Shown: piece after piece, positions 1 to 6,522 of the stretch | Layout of the letters: each line of letters begins with the position of its first letter | Numbering within the stretch: the first letter of the stretch is position 1 | NCBI RefSeq assembly: GCF_009829685.1 | Contig: NZ_VWSD01000016.1 | Location: 1 to 33,610, forward strand | Length of the DNA stretch: 33,610 nt | Direction of reading: 5' to 3' | Origin: Cellulomonas citrea | Lineage (GTDB): Bacteria; Actinomycetota; Actinomycetes; Actinomycetales; Cellulomonadaceae | Notes under the pieces: model-generated | What the model was told of the DNA's origin: nothing | Databases searched by the model: none | Seen by the model: only the letters and a program-made list of their open reading frames with translations | Program-made: the position numbers and the translations under genes

Positions 1-502
1 GCTGGGTGTACAGCGCCTGGGCGGCGCTGCGCCCGGCCGAGGTCGCCACCGGTCGGCTCAGCGCCGCGAGGGTGCGCCGGCGCCGGTCGGCCGAGAAGGA
101 GGCGAGGAGCACCCGGTCGTGCGCCCGGGTGCGCTCGATCGCGGCGGCCGTCGGACCGACCGCCGCGGCCGACTTCACGTCGATGTTGACCGCGAGGTCG
201 GGCCACGCGCCGAGCAGCTCCTCCAGCCGGGGGACCGGTTCGGTGCCGCCGATCCGCGCCCGGCGCACCTGGTCCCAGGTGAGCGAGGCCACCGCACCGG
301 TGCCGTCCGTCGTGCGGTCCAGGTGGCTGTCGTGCAGGGCGAGGGCGACCCCGTCGGCGGTCGCGTGCGCATCCGTCTCCACGTGGTCGAGCCCGAGCGC
401 ACGGGCCGCGTCGAACGCGGCCATCGAGTTCTCCCGCCCGGTGAGGTCGAAGCCCCGGTGGGCGAGCGCGAGGACCGGGTGTCGGGAGTCGAGGTAGCCC
501 AC
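1..502 (-). CDS. Glycerophosphodiester phosphodiesterase family protein (3' end outside window)
   Basis: Reading leftward from a GTG at 502, the frame gives 167 residues and runs off the window edge, so the C-terminal part is missing. It begins with HPVLALAHRGFDLTGRENS (the HRG motif with the following E-N), then an ETDAHATADGVALALHD stretch and LDRTTDGTG. These are the metal and phosphate ligands of the GDPD TIM barrel, which hydrolyses glycerophosphodiesters to glycerol-3-phosphate and an alcohol. A later NIDVKS segment fits the next barrel strand. No signal peptide is visible, so a cytosolic enzyme is likely. There is no Shine-Dalgarno; a TACAGT hexamer at 515-510 lies 7 nt before GTG 502, suggesting a leaderless start. 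An in-frame GTG at 511 is the alternative. The family is clear; the substrate is not. Confidence 0.9.
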   Translation of the reverse strand, partial: MGYLDSRHPVLALAHRGFDLTGRENSMAAFDAARALGLDHVETDAHATADGVALALHDSHLDRTTDGTGAVASLTWDQVRRARIGGTEPVPRLEELLGAWPDLAVNIDVKSAAAVGPTAAAIERTRAHDRVLLASFSADRRRRTLAALSRPVATSAGRSAAQALYTQ

Positions 503-509
503 ACCGAGC

Positions 510-515
510 ACTGTA
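510..515 (-). promoter_or_regulatory. -10 hexamer for the glycerophosphodiesterase gene
   Basis: On the minus strand TACAGT fits TANNNT and lies 7 nt before GTG 502. Transcription would then begin at or next to the start codon. The LexA-type palindrome is immediately upstream, where the -35 and spacer would be. Confidence 0.45.
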
Positions 516-520
516 GAGCG

Positions 521-536
521 TCGAACATCTGTTCGA
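521..536. promoter_or_regulatory. LexA-type SOS box in a divergent promoter
   Basis: The 16-mer TCGAACATCTGTTCGA is a full match to the actinobacterial/Bacillus SOS operator pattern CGAAC-N4-GTTCG, including the flanking T and A. It lies between two divergent -10 hexamers (515-510 leftward, 537-542 rightward), so bound LexA should block both. The pattern match is direct; regulation is inferred. Confidence 0.75.
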
Positions 537-542
537 TACACT
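537..542 (+). promoter_or_regulatory. -10 hexamer for the small unknown gene at 549
   Basis: TACACT begins one base after the SOS box and ends 6 nt before GTG 549. That spacing predicts a leaderless mRNA starting at the codon. No good -35 is seen in the region the SOS box would cover. Confidence 0.5.
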
Positions 543-548
543 CGGTGC

Positions 549-827
549 GTGCGACACGAACCCGGGCGGACGGTGGCCAACCGCGAGCTGCCCGACCAGA
601 TCCCGACGCGCCCCTCGGGGGACGTGCCGGTGATCGTCCGGGTCGTGTGGGCCGACGGGCGTGAGGAGTGGCGGCCGGCCCGTGCGGTGCGCTGGACGGC
701 CACGCACGTCATGGTCGCCTGGCGGGACGACGAGGCGGACTCGCGCTCGGAGCGGCACGAGTGGCTGCGGGCGGGTGACGTCGCCCGGGCGGTGAGCTGG
801 CTGGTGCCCCCGGGTCGTGCGGTGTGA
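549..827 (+). CDS. Small hypothetical protein, probable SOS-regulated
   Basis: This is a 92-residue soluble protein I do not recognise. The core (about residues 27-65) reads as a small beta-rich unit, with VPVIVRVVWADGREEW followed by an Arg-rich strand and THVMVAWRD. It is followed by a polar segment and an amphipathic HEWLRAGDVARAV helix. No signal peptide, membrane segment or known catalytic motif is visible. The GTG start has no Shine-Dalgarno but sits 6 nt after TACACT, so it is probably leaderless. The perfect SOS box 12 nt upstream is the best clue and suggests induction on DNA damage. Codon bias (third-position G/C) matches the neighbours, which supports a real gene. Function is unknown. 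Confidence 0.65.
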   Translation: MRHEPGRTVANRELPDQIPTRPSGDVPVIVRVVWADGREEWRPARAVRWTATHVMVAWRDDEADSRSERHEWLRAGDVARAVSWLVPPGRAV

Positions 828-862
828 CATCCGTCATGCACGGTCGCGGCGCGTCTCGCGCG

Positions 863-903
863 GGACCTAGGTCCGTGCACGGGGAGGGCTCTCCGGCTAG
901 CGT
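863..903 (+). promoter_or_regulatory. Candidate gltD promoter with a GGACCTAGGTCC palindrome
   Basis: A perfect 12-bp palindrome (863-874; GGGACCTAGGTCCG with flanks) lies directly before the -35 position of a possible promoter whose -10 is TAGCGT at 898-903. It is enclosed by a 7-bp inverted repeat, TGCACGG (836-842) and CCGTGCA (873-879). The core resembles the DosR/DevR box half-site GGGAC with opposing GTCC, but the match to the full 20-bp consensus is partial. The regulator is therefore uncertain. The 828-1064 gap holds nothing else convincing apart from GC-rich GGCCGGGCCC repeats near 1010. Confidence 0.35.
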
Positions 904-1064
904 CGCCCCAGGCGTGCATCCCGCGCCGCGCGGCCACGTGCCGCACGAGCCCCGACGGGCATCGGCGACCCCGGTGCCCGTCGCGGTGTGCTGGGGCCCG
1001 GCCGGGCCCGGCCGGGACGAGCGGGCCGAGTCGGCCGCGCCGAGCAGGACAGGTGGTCCAGGAC

Positions 1065-2534
1065 ATGGCTGACCCCCAGGGTTTCTTGAACCTGCGGCAC
1101 CGTGAGCTGCCGCCGGACCGTCCGGTCCCGGTGCGCCTGCTCGACTGGCAGGAGGTGCACACGCACCTCGCCGGCGACCCGGACGCGATCGCGCTCGTGC
1201 AGCGGCAGGCCGCGCGCTGCATGGACTGCGGCGTGCCGTTCTGCCACCACGCGTGCCCGCTGGGCAACCTCGTCCCCGAGTGGAACGACCTGGCCTGGCG
1301 CGGGCAGTGGGCCGATGCGGCCGACCGGCTGCTGGCCACCAACAACTTCCCGGAGTTCACCGGCCGGGTCTGCCCCGCGCCGTGCGAGGCGGCCTGTGTG
1401 CTCGGGCTCACCGACCCGGCCGTCACGATCAAGAACACCGAGATCGCGATCGTCGAGGAGGCGTTCGGCCGCGGCCTGGACACCCCGCAGGTGCCGCACT
1501 GGTTCACCGGTCGCACCGTCGCGGTCGTCGGCTCCGGTCCGGCCGGTCTGGCGGCGGCGCAGCAGCTCACGCGGGCCGGGCACACGGTCGCGGTGTACGA
1601 GCGGGCCGAGGAGCCCGGCGGCCTGCTGCGGTTCGGCATCCCGGAGTACAAGCTCGAGAAGCACGTGGTCGACCGGCGGATCGAGCAGATGCGCGCCGAG
1701 GGCACCCGGTTCTGGACGGGTATCGAGGTGGGCGGCGACCAGGTGAGCGGGTCGGACCTGCGCGCGCGCTACGACGCCGTGGTGCTGGCCGTCGGCTCGA
1801 CCACCCCGCGCGACCTGCAGGTGCCCGGCCGCGAGCTGCCCGGGGTGCTGCAGGCCATGGAGTACCTGCCGCAGGCGAACCGGGCCGCGGTGGGTCGCCC
1901 GCCGGCCGACCAGGTGCTGGCCGCCGGCAAGCACGTCGTGGTGATCGGCGGCGGCGACACCGGTGCCGACTGCCTGGGCACCGCGCTGCGCCAGGGCGCC
2001 GCCTCGGTGACGCAGCTCGAGATCATGCCGCGCCCGCCGCAGGAGCGTCCGGACTCCCAGCCCTGGCCGACCTACCCGATGGTGTTCCGGGTCGCCAGCG
2101 CCCACGAGGAGGGCGGTGAGCGCCTGTACGCGGTGAGCACGACGGCCTTCGTCGGCGAAGACCGGGTGCGTGCGCTGCGCCTGGTCGACGTCGAGCTGGT
2201 GGACGGCCGCGTGGTCCCACGGCCGGGGACCGAACGCGAGATCCCGGCCGACCTCGTGCTGCTGGCGATGGGGTTCACCGGGCCCGAGCGCAGCCCGCTG
2301 CTCGACCAGCTCGGCGTCACCCTCACCGCGCGCGGCACGATCACCCGCGACGAGGGCTTCGCGACGCAGGTGCCCGGGGTGTTCGTCTGCGGTGACGCCG
2401 GACGGGGTCAGTCGCTCGTCGTGTGGGCCATCGCCGAGGGGCGTTCGGCGGCCGCGGCGGCCGATGCGTTCCTGTCCGGCAGCACCCAGCTGCCCGCGCC
2501 CGTGCAGGCGAGCAGCCTGGCGCTGCGCGCCTGA
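1065..2534 (+). CDS. gltD: Glutamate synthase small-subunit-like NADPH oxidoreductase (GltD)
   Basis: This 489-residue protein has the normal GltD length. It carries the N-terminal Fe-S cysteines Cys52/55/60/64 (CMDCGVPFCHHACP) and Cys103/107/111 (VCPAPCEAAC). An FAD-binding GSGPAG lies at about 156-161, followed by a GGLLRFGIPEYKLEK segment. A second Rossmann motif, GGGDTGADC, serves NADPH, and a C-terminal GDAGRGQSLVVWAIAEG segment closes the FAD site. With GltB it would pass electrons from NADPH to glutamate formation. ATG 1065 was chosen because MADPQGF is the usual GltD start; an in-frame GTG at 1053 is the alternative. No gltB lies on either side here, so it may work with a distant GltB or with another electron acceptor. 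Confidence 0.93.
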   Translation: MADPQGFLNLRHRELPPDRPVPVRLLDWQEVHTHLAGDPDAIALVQRQAARCMDCGVPFCHHACPLGNLVPEWNDLAWRGQWADAADRLLATNNFPEFTGRVCPAPCEAACVLGLTDPAVTIKNTEIAIVEEAFGRGLDTPQVPHWFTGRTVAVVGSGPAGLAAAQQLTRAGHTVAVYERAEEPGGLLRFGIPEYKLEKHVVDRRIEQMRAEGTRFWTGIEVGGDQVSGSDLRARYDAVVLAVGSTTPRDLQVPGRELPGVLQAMEYLPQANRAAVGRPPADQVLAAGKHVVVIGGGDTGADCLGTALRQGAASVTQLEIMPRPPQERPDSQPWPTYPMVFRVASAHEEGGERLYAVSTTAFVGEDRVRALRLVDVELVDGRVVPRPGTEREIPADLVLLAMGFTGPERSPLLDQLGVTLTARGTITRDEGFATQVPGVFVCGDAGRGQSLVVWAIAEGRSAAAAADAFLSGSTQLPAPVQASSLALRA

Positions 2535-2557
2535 CGGCGTGGGGCTGCGCGCCTGAC
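2522..2557 (+). repeat. 14-bp direct repeat duplicating the gltD stop region
   Basis: GCTGCGCGCCTGAC occurs at 2522-2535 and again at 2544-2557. The first copy contains the gltD stop codon. It looks like a small local duplication; no function is evident. Confidence 0.6.
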
Positions 2558-2600
2558 CAGGAGCGTCGGGCGCGCGGGCGGGGTCAGCCTGCCGGTGGGG

Positions 2601-2948
2601 TCAGCCCGCGGCCTGCACGGCTGCGGCGCGGGCGTCGCCGGTGAGCCCGAGGACGACGCGGGCGCCCAGCTTGCTCAGGGTGTTCTGCATCGGCGGGCCC
2701 ATGTGGCCGGTGACGACGACCTGCACGCCGTGCTCGCGGCAGAACCGCACGATCCGCGCGTGGTGGGCGCCCTCGGCGCCCTGACCGTGCAGCTCGTCCC
2801 AGCCGACCTCGTGCTCCTGCCAGTCGACCACCTGGCCGTCGACGACGCGGGCGATCGCCACGTCGTGCGCCCGGCCCCAGCCACCCCCCACCTGGTCCGC
2901 GGCGAGGTTGACGGCGACGACGATGGCAGCGCTGGGGGTCTCAGTCAT
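2601..2948 (-). CDS. NifB/NifX-type dinitrogenase iron-molybdenum cofactor domain protein
   Basis: This 115-residue protein consists of a single NifX/NifB-C-like domain (Fe-Mo cofactor biosynthesis family). An N-terminal IVVAVNLAADQVGGGWGRAH strand-loop is followed by VADWxxHEVGWDELH-type sequence, and the family's hallmark GHMGPPMQNTLSKLGARV sits near the C-terminus. In nif clusters such domains bind metal-cofactor precursors. Standalone copies in non-fixing bacteria have no settled role, and nothing else nitrogenase-related is present here. It starts at ATG 2948, 29 nt after the membrane-protein gene on the same strand, so the two are probably one operon. Confidence 0.85.
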   Translation of the reverse strand: MTETPSAAIVVAVNLAADQVGGGWGRAHDVAIARVVDGQVVDWQEHEVGWDELHGQGAEGAHHARIVRFCREHGVQVVVTGHMGPPMQNTLSKLGARVVLGLTGDARAAAVQAAG

Positions 2949-2977
2949 GAGAACCAGTCTCCCAGGAGCGCGCCCGG

Positions 2978-4447
2978 TCAGGAGTCCGCGGCGGCCTGCG
3001 CCCGGGACAGGTTCCAGGCCGCCCAGCCGTCGGGCGCCTCGTGCGGCAGCGAGGTGAGCAGCCGTGACCTGTCCGGTTCGGGCAGGTCACGGGCGGCCGG
3101 GACGGCGTCGGCGGAGAGCTCGGCCAGGTAGGGCAGGTCGAGCCCGTCGAGTGCGGTGGCCGTCGCGTTGTGCCGCACGATCTGGGCGTCGGGGTTCCAC
3201 ACGGCCAGGCCCAGCGCGGCGACGACGAGCGTGCCGACCAAGGCCCGCGGCAGCCACCCAGCCCGCCACCGGACGCCCGCGGCGATCACGAGCAGCAGCC
3301 CCGCGCCGAGCACGAGCTCGGCCCAGGTCGCCATCACCCGCAGCCGGGTGAGCCCGAAGGCGTCGACGTACAGGCCCATCCGCCGCAGCGCGAACGCGAC
3401 CACACCGAGCGTCCCGAGGCACAGCAGACCCAGCCCCACCGTCGTCCAGAGCCGGTGGGTGGCGGTCGCCCGCGGTGCGCGGCGGGCCGCGACCGCGACG
3501 ACGAGCAGGGTGAGCGCGGTGGCGAGCAGGAGCTGGCCGAAGCCCTGGCGGGCGTACTCGGCGTAGCTCAGACCCGCCCTCGCGAGCAGCTGGGCGGAGC
3601 CGCCGAGCAGGCCCGACACCTGGACGAGCACGAACGCCCAGACCAGCGCGTCCAGGGTGAGCACCGGGAGCAGCCACTCGTGCAGCCGGGCGGTGCGCGC
3701 CGGCGGGCGGTGGAACCGGGCGCCCGGTGGCGGTGTCGTCACCAGGTGGGCGAGTGCGGCCGCGGCACCGGCGGCCAGCAGCCCGAGCACGATGCGGGCC
3801 GGGGCGTCGGCGAGGTCGAGGTGGGGGAGCAGCCTGGCGAAGACCGGGTCGGCGGAGGCGAACAGCGCGCCGAACACGAGCGCGAGACCGACCGCGACCG
3901 CGACGGCAGCGGCCGCGCCGACCAGTGCGCGGACCGAGGAGTGCGCCCGCCCCACCAGGCCGCGCGTCATCCACGGCAGGGTGCGCACGGCCGTGGCCGC
4001 CCCGGTGAGCGGGCTGGCGAGCACGGCCAGCGGCGAGCGGGCACCGGTCGCGGCGACCAGCGCGGCGACGACCGCCACGAGCAGTGCGGTGACGAGCACC
4101 GGCGGGCTGTCCCGCACGGCGACGACGGCGACCAGGGCCACCGCGCCGACGGCCAGCGCCAGGTCGGCCCACCGACGCCGATGCACGAGCACGGGTGCCG
4201 CCGCCGCCCAGCCGGCGATCGTGAGGAGCACGAGACCGAGCCCGGGCCGTGAGGTGAGCACCACCGCGCCGAGCAGGCCGGTGACGCCGGCACCGGCGAG
4301 GACCGAGGCCGGCACCGGTGCGCGGTAGCCCTGCCAGAACGTCCTGGCCGCGAGGGTGAGCCGGTCGGGCTGCGGCGCCCGCGGTGGGGCCCACGAGGGG
4401 GCTGCTGCTGCGGCTGCGGGTTCCGGGACCGGCGGCGTCGACGTCAT
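2978..4447 (-). CDS. DUF4153/DUF4173 domain-containing polytopic membrane protein
   Basis: This 489-residue protein starts with a Pro/Ala-rich cytosolic tail (about 1-30). It then has roughly ten or more hydrophobic helices, including GVTGLLGAVVLTS, PVLVTALLVAVVAALVAA and LVGAAAAVAVAVGLALVFGA. A conserved late block has MGLYVDAFGLTRLRVMATW, and the C-terminal NPDAQIVRHN followed by LDLPYLAELSADAVPA is typical of DUF4173 (DUF4153-like) proteins. The function of the family is unknown. TAGCGT at 4459-4454 lies 6 nt before ATG 4447, suggesting a leaderless mRNA. Three 21-bp-phased GTGCAG repeats lie further upstream. The NifX-like gene follows 29 nt downstream. Confidence 0.87.
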   Translation of the reverse strand: MTSTPPVPEPAAAAAAPSWAPPRAPQPDRLTLAARTFWQGYRAPVPASVLAGAGVTGLLGAVVLTSRPGLGLVLLTIAGWAAAAPVLVHRRRWADLALAVGAVALVAVVAVRDSPPVLVTALLVAVVAALVAATGARSPLAVLASPLTGAATAVRTLPWMTRGLVGRAHSSVRALVGAAAAVAVAVGLALVFGALFASADPVFARLLPHLDLADAPARIVLGLLAAGAAAALAHLVTTPPPGARFHRPPARTARLHEWLLPVLTLDALVWAFVLVQVSGLLGGSAQLLARAGLSYAEYARQGFGQLLLATALTLLVVAVAARRAPRATATHRLWTTVGLGLLCLGTLGVVAFALRRMGLYVDAFGLTRLRVMATWAELVLGAGLLLVIAAGVRWRAGWLPRALVGTLVVAALGLAVWNPDAQIVRHNATATALDGLDLPYLAELSADAVPAARDLPEPDRSRLLTSLPHEAPDGWAAWNLSRAQAAADS

Positions 4448-4453
4448 TCCTGA

Positions 4454-4459
4454 ACGCTA
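4454..4459 (-). promoter_or_regulatory. -10 hexamer for the DUF4153 gene
   Basis: TAGCGT on the minus strand fits TANNNT and ends 6 nt before ATG 4447. That is the spacing of the other leaderless starts in this window. Confidence 0.45.
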
Positions 4460-4502
4460 GTGAGCGGCCGACGGCCGGTGCCGAGACGGGTGGCCGGGTT
4501 CG

Positions 4503-4553
4503 GTGCAGGGTTGGGGAGCCGCTGTGCAGATCCTGAGAACGGGTGTGCAGATC
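4503..4553. repeat. Three GTGCAG repeats in 21-bp phase upstream of the DUF4153 gene
   Basis: GTGCAG begins at 4503, 4524 and 4545, exactly 21 bp (two helical turns) apart. The last two copies are extended to TGTGCAGATC (4523-4532, 4544-4553). The array lies about 45-95 bp upstream of the DUF4153 -10 hexamer, and the last copy just overlaps the stop of the neighbouring small gene. It resembles a same-face array for an activator; no regulator can be named. Confidence 0.5.
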
Positions 4554-4779
4554 AGTCCTTGCGGGGCCGCCCCGGACCGCGCTGCGGCCGGGCTCCGGTG
4601 GGGGACCGGCCGGCCTCGGCGAGGGCGCGTCGCAGCAGCAGCTCGACCTGGGCGTTGAGCGAGCGCAGGTCGTCCGCGGCCCAGCGGGCCAGTGCCTCGT
4701 GCACGGCGGGGTCGAGGCGCAGCAGGACGGCCCGACGGCGCTGGGCGCCGTCGGGCTCGTCCTGCTCGGTGGGACTCAC
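4552..4779 (-). CDS. Small Arc/CopG-type (ribbon-helix-helix) putative DNA-binding protein
   Basis: This 75-residue protein has the core [20 protein letters not shown] followed by [20 protein letters not shown]. That is the beta strand, helix, helix arrangement of Arc/CopG repressors, including the typical [13 protein letters not shown] second helix. A basic tail with [11 protein letters not shown] could act as an AT-hook-like arm. GTG 4779 was chosen because its GTGA overlaps the stop codon of the SPFH gene by 4 bp, which implies translational coupling. An in-frame upstream ATG (4830) would run deep into the SPFH gene. Pairing with SPFH genes suggests that it autoregulates the operon, possibly through the tandem GATATC palindromes upstream. 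No toxin partner is present. Confidence 0.8.
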   Translation of the reverse strand: MSPTEQDEPDGAQRRRAVLLRLDPAVHEALARWAADDLRSLNAQVELLLRRALAEAGRSPTGARPQRGPGRPRKD

Positions 4780-5729
4780 GTGTACAGGCTGCCCGTGTTG
4801 ACCACGGGGGTCGCCCGGCTGTCGCCGCACAGCACGACGAGCAGGTTGGAGACCATGGCGGCCTTGCGCTCCTCGTCGAGGCTGACCACACCGTCGGACT
4901 CGAGGCGGGCGAGCGCCTCCTCGACCATCCCGACGGCGCCGTCGACGATCCGGGTGCGGGCGGCGATGATCGCGCCGGCCTGCTGGCGCTGCAGCATGGC
5001 CTGGGCGATCTCCGGGGCGTAGGCGAGGTTGGAGATGCGCGCCTCGACCACCTCGATGCCGGCGATGACGACGCGGGCGGCGACCTCGGCGGCGATCTCG
5101 GCCGAGACGACGTCGGTGGCGCCGCGCAGGGTCGCCTCGCCCTCGTCGGCGTGGTCGTAGGGGTGCGAGGTGGCCACGTGCCGCAGCGCCGACTCGGACT
5201 GCACGCGCACGAAGTCGACGTAGTCCTGCACCGCGAAGGTGGCCTTGGCCGTGTCGGCGACCTGCCAGACGATGATCGCCGCGATGTTGATCGGGTTGCC
5301 GTCGGCGTCGTTGACCTTGAGCTCGCTGGTCTCGAAGTTGCGCACCCGCACCGAGACGTTGCGCCGCACGGACAGCGGCAGGGTCCAGACCAGGCCGGTG
5401 CGCCGGATGGTCCCGACGTAGCGACCGAAGAACTGCACGACGCGCGTCTGCCCGGGGCTCACGACGGCGAGGCCGGTGAACAGGGCGACGGCGACGAGCA
5501 TGCCGACCGCGCCCACCACGCCCCAGGCGTCCTGCCCGGCGTCGGCCGCCGCGAAGGCGGCCACCGAGCCGGCGATGAGGCCGAGCGCCGCCAGGGTGAC
5601 GAGGAGGGCGACACCGGCCGGCGCGGCGGGTGCGGTGCGTTCGTCGATGTCCACGCGGGTGCCGTCGTGACCGACGGGGACGCCGGTCGGTTCGCCGCCG
5701 ACGGAACCTGCCGGCTGGAGGTCGTTCAT
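4776..5729 (-). CDS. SPFH/Band 7 (stomatin-prohibitin-flotillin) domain membrane protein
   Basis: This 317-residue protein has a polar N-terminal region and two hydrophobic helices: [20 protein letters not shown] and a second starting [20 protein letters not shown]. The SPFH domain follows, with [36 protein letters not shown] and [15 protein letters not shown]. An Ala/Glu-rich helix ([20 protein letters not shown]) and [20 protein letters not shown] come next. Such proteins oligomerise at membranes as scaffolds. ATG 5729 has GAAGGA 10 nt upstream, whereas GTG 5738 has it only 1 nt away, so ATG is preferred. It is coupled to the ribbon-helix-helix gene and diverges from marR. Confidence 0.92.
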   Translation of the reverse strand: MNDLQPAGSVGGEPTGVPVGHDGTRVDIDERTAPAAPAGVALLVTLAALGLIAGSVAAFAAADAGQDAWGVVGAVGMLVAVALFTGLAVVSPGQTRVVQFFGRYVGTIRRTGLVWTLPLSVRRNVSVRVRNFETSELKVNDADGNPINIAAIIVWQVADTAKATFAVQDYVDFVRVQSESALRHVATSHPYDHADEGEATLRGATDVVSAEIAAEVAARVVIAGIEVVEARISNLAYAPEIAQAMLQRQQAGAIIAARTRIVDGAVGMVEEALARLESDGVVSLDEERKAAMVSNLLVVLCGDSRATPVVNTGSLYT

Positions 5730-5768
5730 GGTGCTCACGTCCTTCGGATCGCCCGGACCGTCCGGAGC

Positions 5769-5786
5769 GATATCAAAGTGATATCA
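5769..5786. promoter_or_regulatory. Tandem GATATC palindromes upstream of the SPFH operon
   Basis: GATATCA (5769-5775) and TGATATCA (5779-5786) each contain a GATATC palindrome. Their centres are exactly 11 bp apart, one helical turn. They lie 40-57 bp before the SPFH start and stand out as AT-rich in a GC-rich setting. On the minus strand a -35-like TTGATA overlaps the first. This is the kind of site bound by tandem ribbon-helix-helix dimers, so the Arc-like protein of the same operon is the leading candidate (inference). Confidence 0.55.
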
Positions 5787-5831
5787 CATTTGTCGCGGGT
5801 GGCGGAAGGGGTGGTCGGCAGTCCGTTGCGA

Positions 5832-5864
5832 ACTTGTAGATGGCAAGAGTTGCCATATGCAAGT
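5832..5864. promoter_or_regulatory. 33-bp symmetric MarR-type operator
   Basis: The site has perfect nested symmetry about base 5848: ACTTG (5832-5836) with CAAGT (5860-5864), and ATGGCAA (5840-5846) with TTGCCAT (5850-5856). The TTGCCAT arms resemble common MarR-family operators. It lies 20 bp before the MarR gene and would also be placed to influence the divergent SPFH promoter. Autoregulation is the expected role. Confidence 0.65.
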
Positions 5865-5884
5865 GTTCGGTGCATCCTGGTGCC

Positions 5885-6421
5885 GTGCCCCTCACCGACC
5901 AGCTGGTTGCCGCCACCCCTGCGGCCCGGCCGTCGGTCTCGACCGCCACCGCGCAGATCGAGACGCTGCGTGCGCTCGAGGACCTCAACCGGGCCCAGCG
6001 GGCCGTCGCACAGGCCATCCACGAGAGCGTCGACGCGCCCGTCGCAGGCGTCGCGATCGTCCGGATGCTCGCGCGCCACGAACCCCGCACCCTCGGGGAG
6101 GTGGCGGCCGCGCTGCGGGTCGACCTGTCCGTGGCCAGCCGCCAGGTCAGCTGCCTGGTCGACCAGGGCATGGTCGAGCGCAGCATCGACGACGCCGACC
6201 GGCGGATCCGCACGCTGCGCCTCACCGAGGCCGGCCGGGAGCTGTCCGAACGGGTCGGCGCCGAGCTGGCCCGCCGCACGGCCATCGGCTTCGCCAGCTG
6301 GACCGTCGAGGAGCTGCACGAGGCCGTCGGTGTGCTCGAACGCCTCGCCGAGGCCGTCGCCGCGTCCAGCCGTACCGGCCCCGCGGCACCTCCGTCTGCC
6401 CCCGCGGCACCTCCCGTCTGA
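5885..6421 (+). CDS. MarR family winged-helix transcriptional regulator
   Basis: This 178-residue protein has a winged-helix domain. VAIVRMLARHEPRTLGEVAA is the helix before recognition, RVDLSVASRQVSCLVDQGMV is the recognition helix, and the wing reads DDADRRIRTLRLTEAGREL. The helices after it (about 115-160) would form the dimer interface. The C-terminus is a Pro/Ala tail built from a short repeat. GTG 5885 was chosen because the in-frame ATG at 5840 lies inside the symmetric operator and would add a Cys-rich peptide foreign to the family. There is no Shine-Dalgarno. The gene runs toward an adjacent drug-type exporter, a common regulator/target pair. The ligand is unknown. Confidence 0.88.
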   Translation: MPLTDQLVAATPAARPSVSTATAQIETLRALEDLNRAQRAVAQAIHESVDAPVAGVAIVRMLARHEPRTLGEVAAALRVDLSVASRQVSCLVDQGMVERSIDDADRRIRTLRLTEAGRELSERVGAELARRTAIGFASWTVEELHEAVGVLERLAEAVAASSRTGPAAPPSAPAAPPV

Positions 6422-6522
6422 CCCCGCGTCACCGCACCTGCACCACCCCGAACGCCTGACCTTGCCCGCCCGGGCCACCCACCACGCCCAGGCTCCGAAG
6501 AACGCCACGATGAGGCCCCGCC

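Noticed and set aside
824-1072. 82-residue open frame overlapping the end of the small SOS gene
   Set aside because: The Pro/Arg/Gly-rich sequence has no domain, and it crosses a palindrome, a promoter candidate and the gltD start. Treated as noncoding.
4552-4779. Toxin-antitoxin module
   Set aside because: The Arc/CopG-like protein is coupled to an SPFH gene, not to a toxin-sized partner; the adjacent unit on the other side is a large membrane protein.
5840-5884. ATG 5840 as the marR start
   Set aside because: This codon is part of the symmetric operator and adds a Cys-rich peptide not expected in MarR proteins; GTG 5885 is better.
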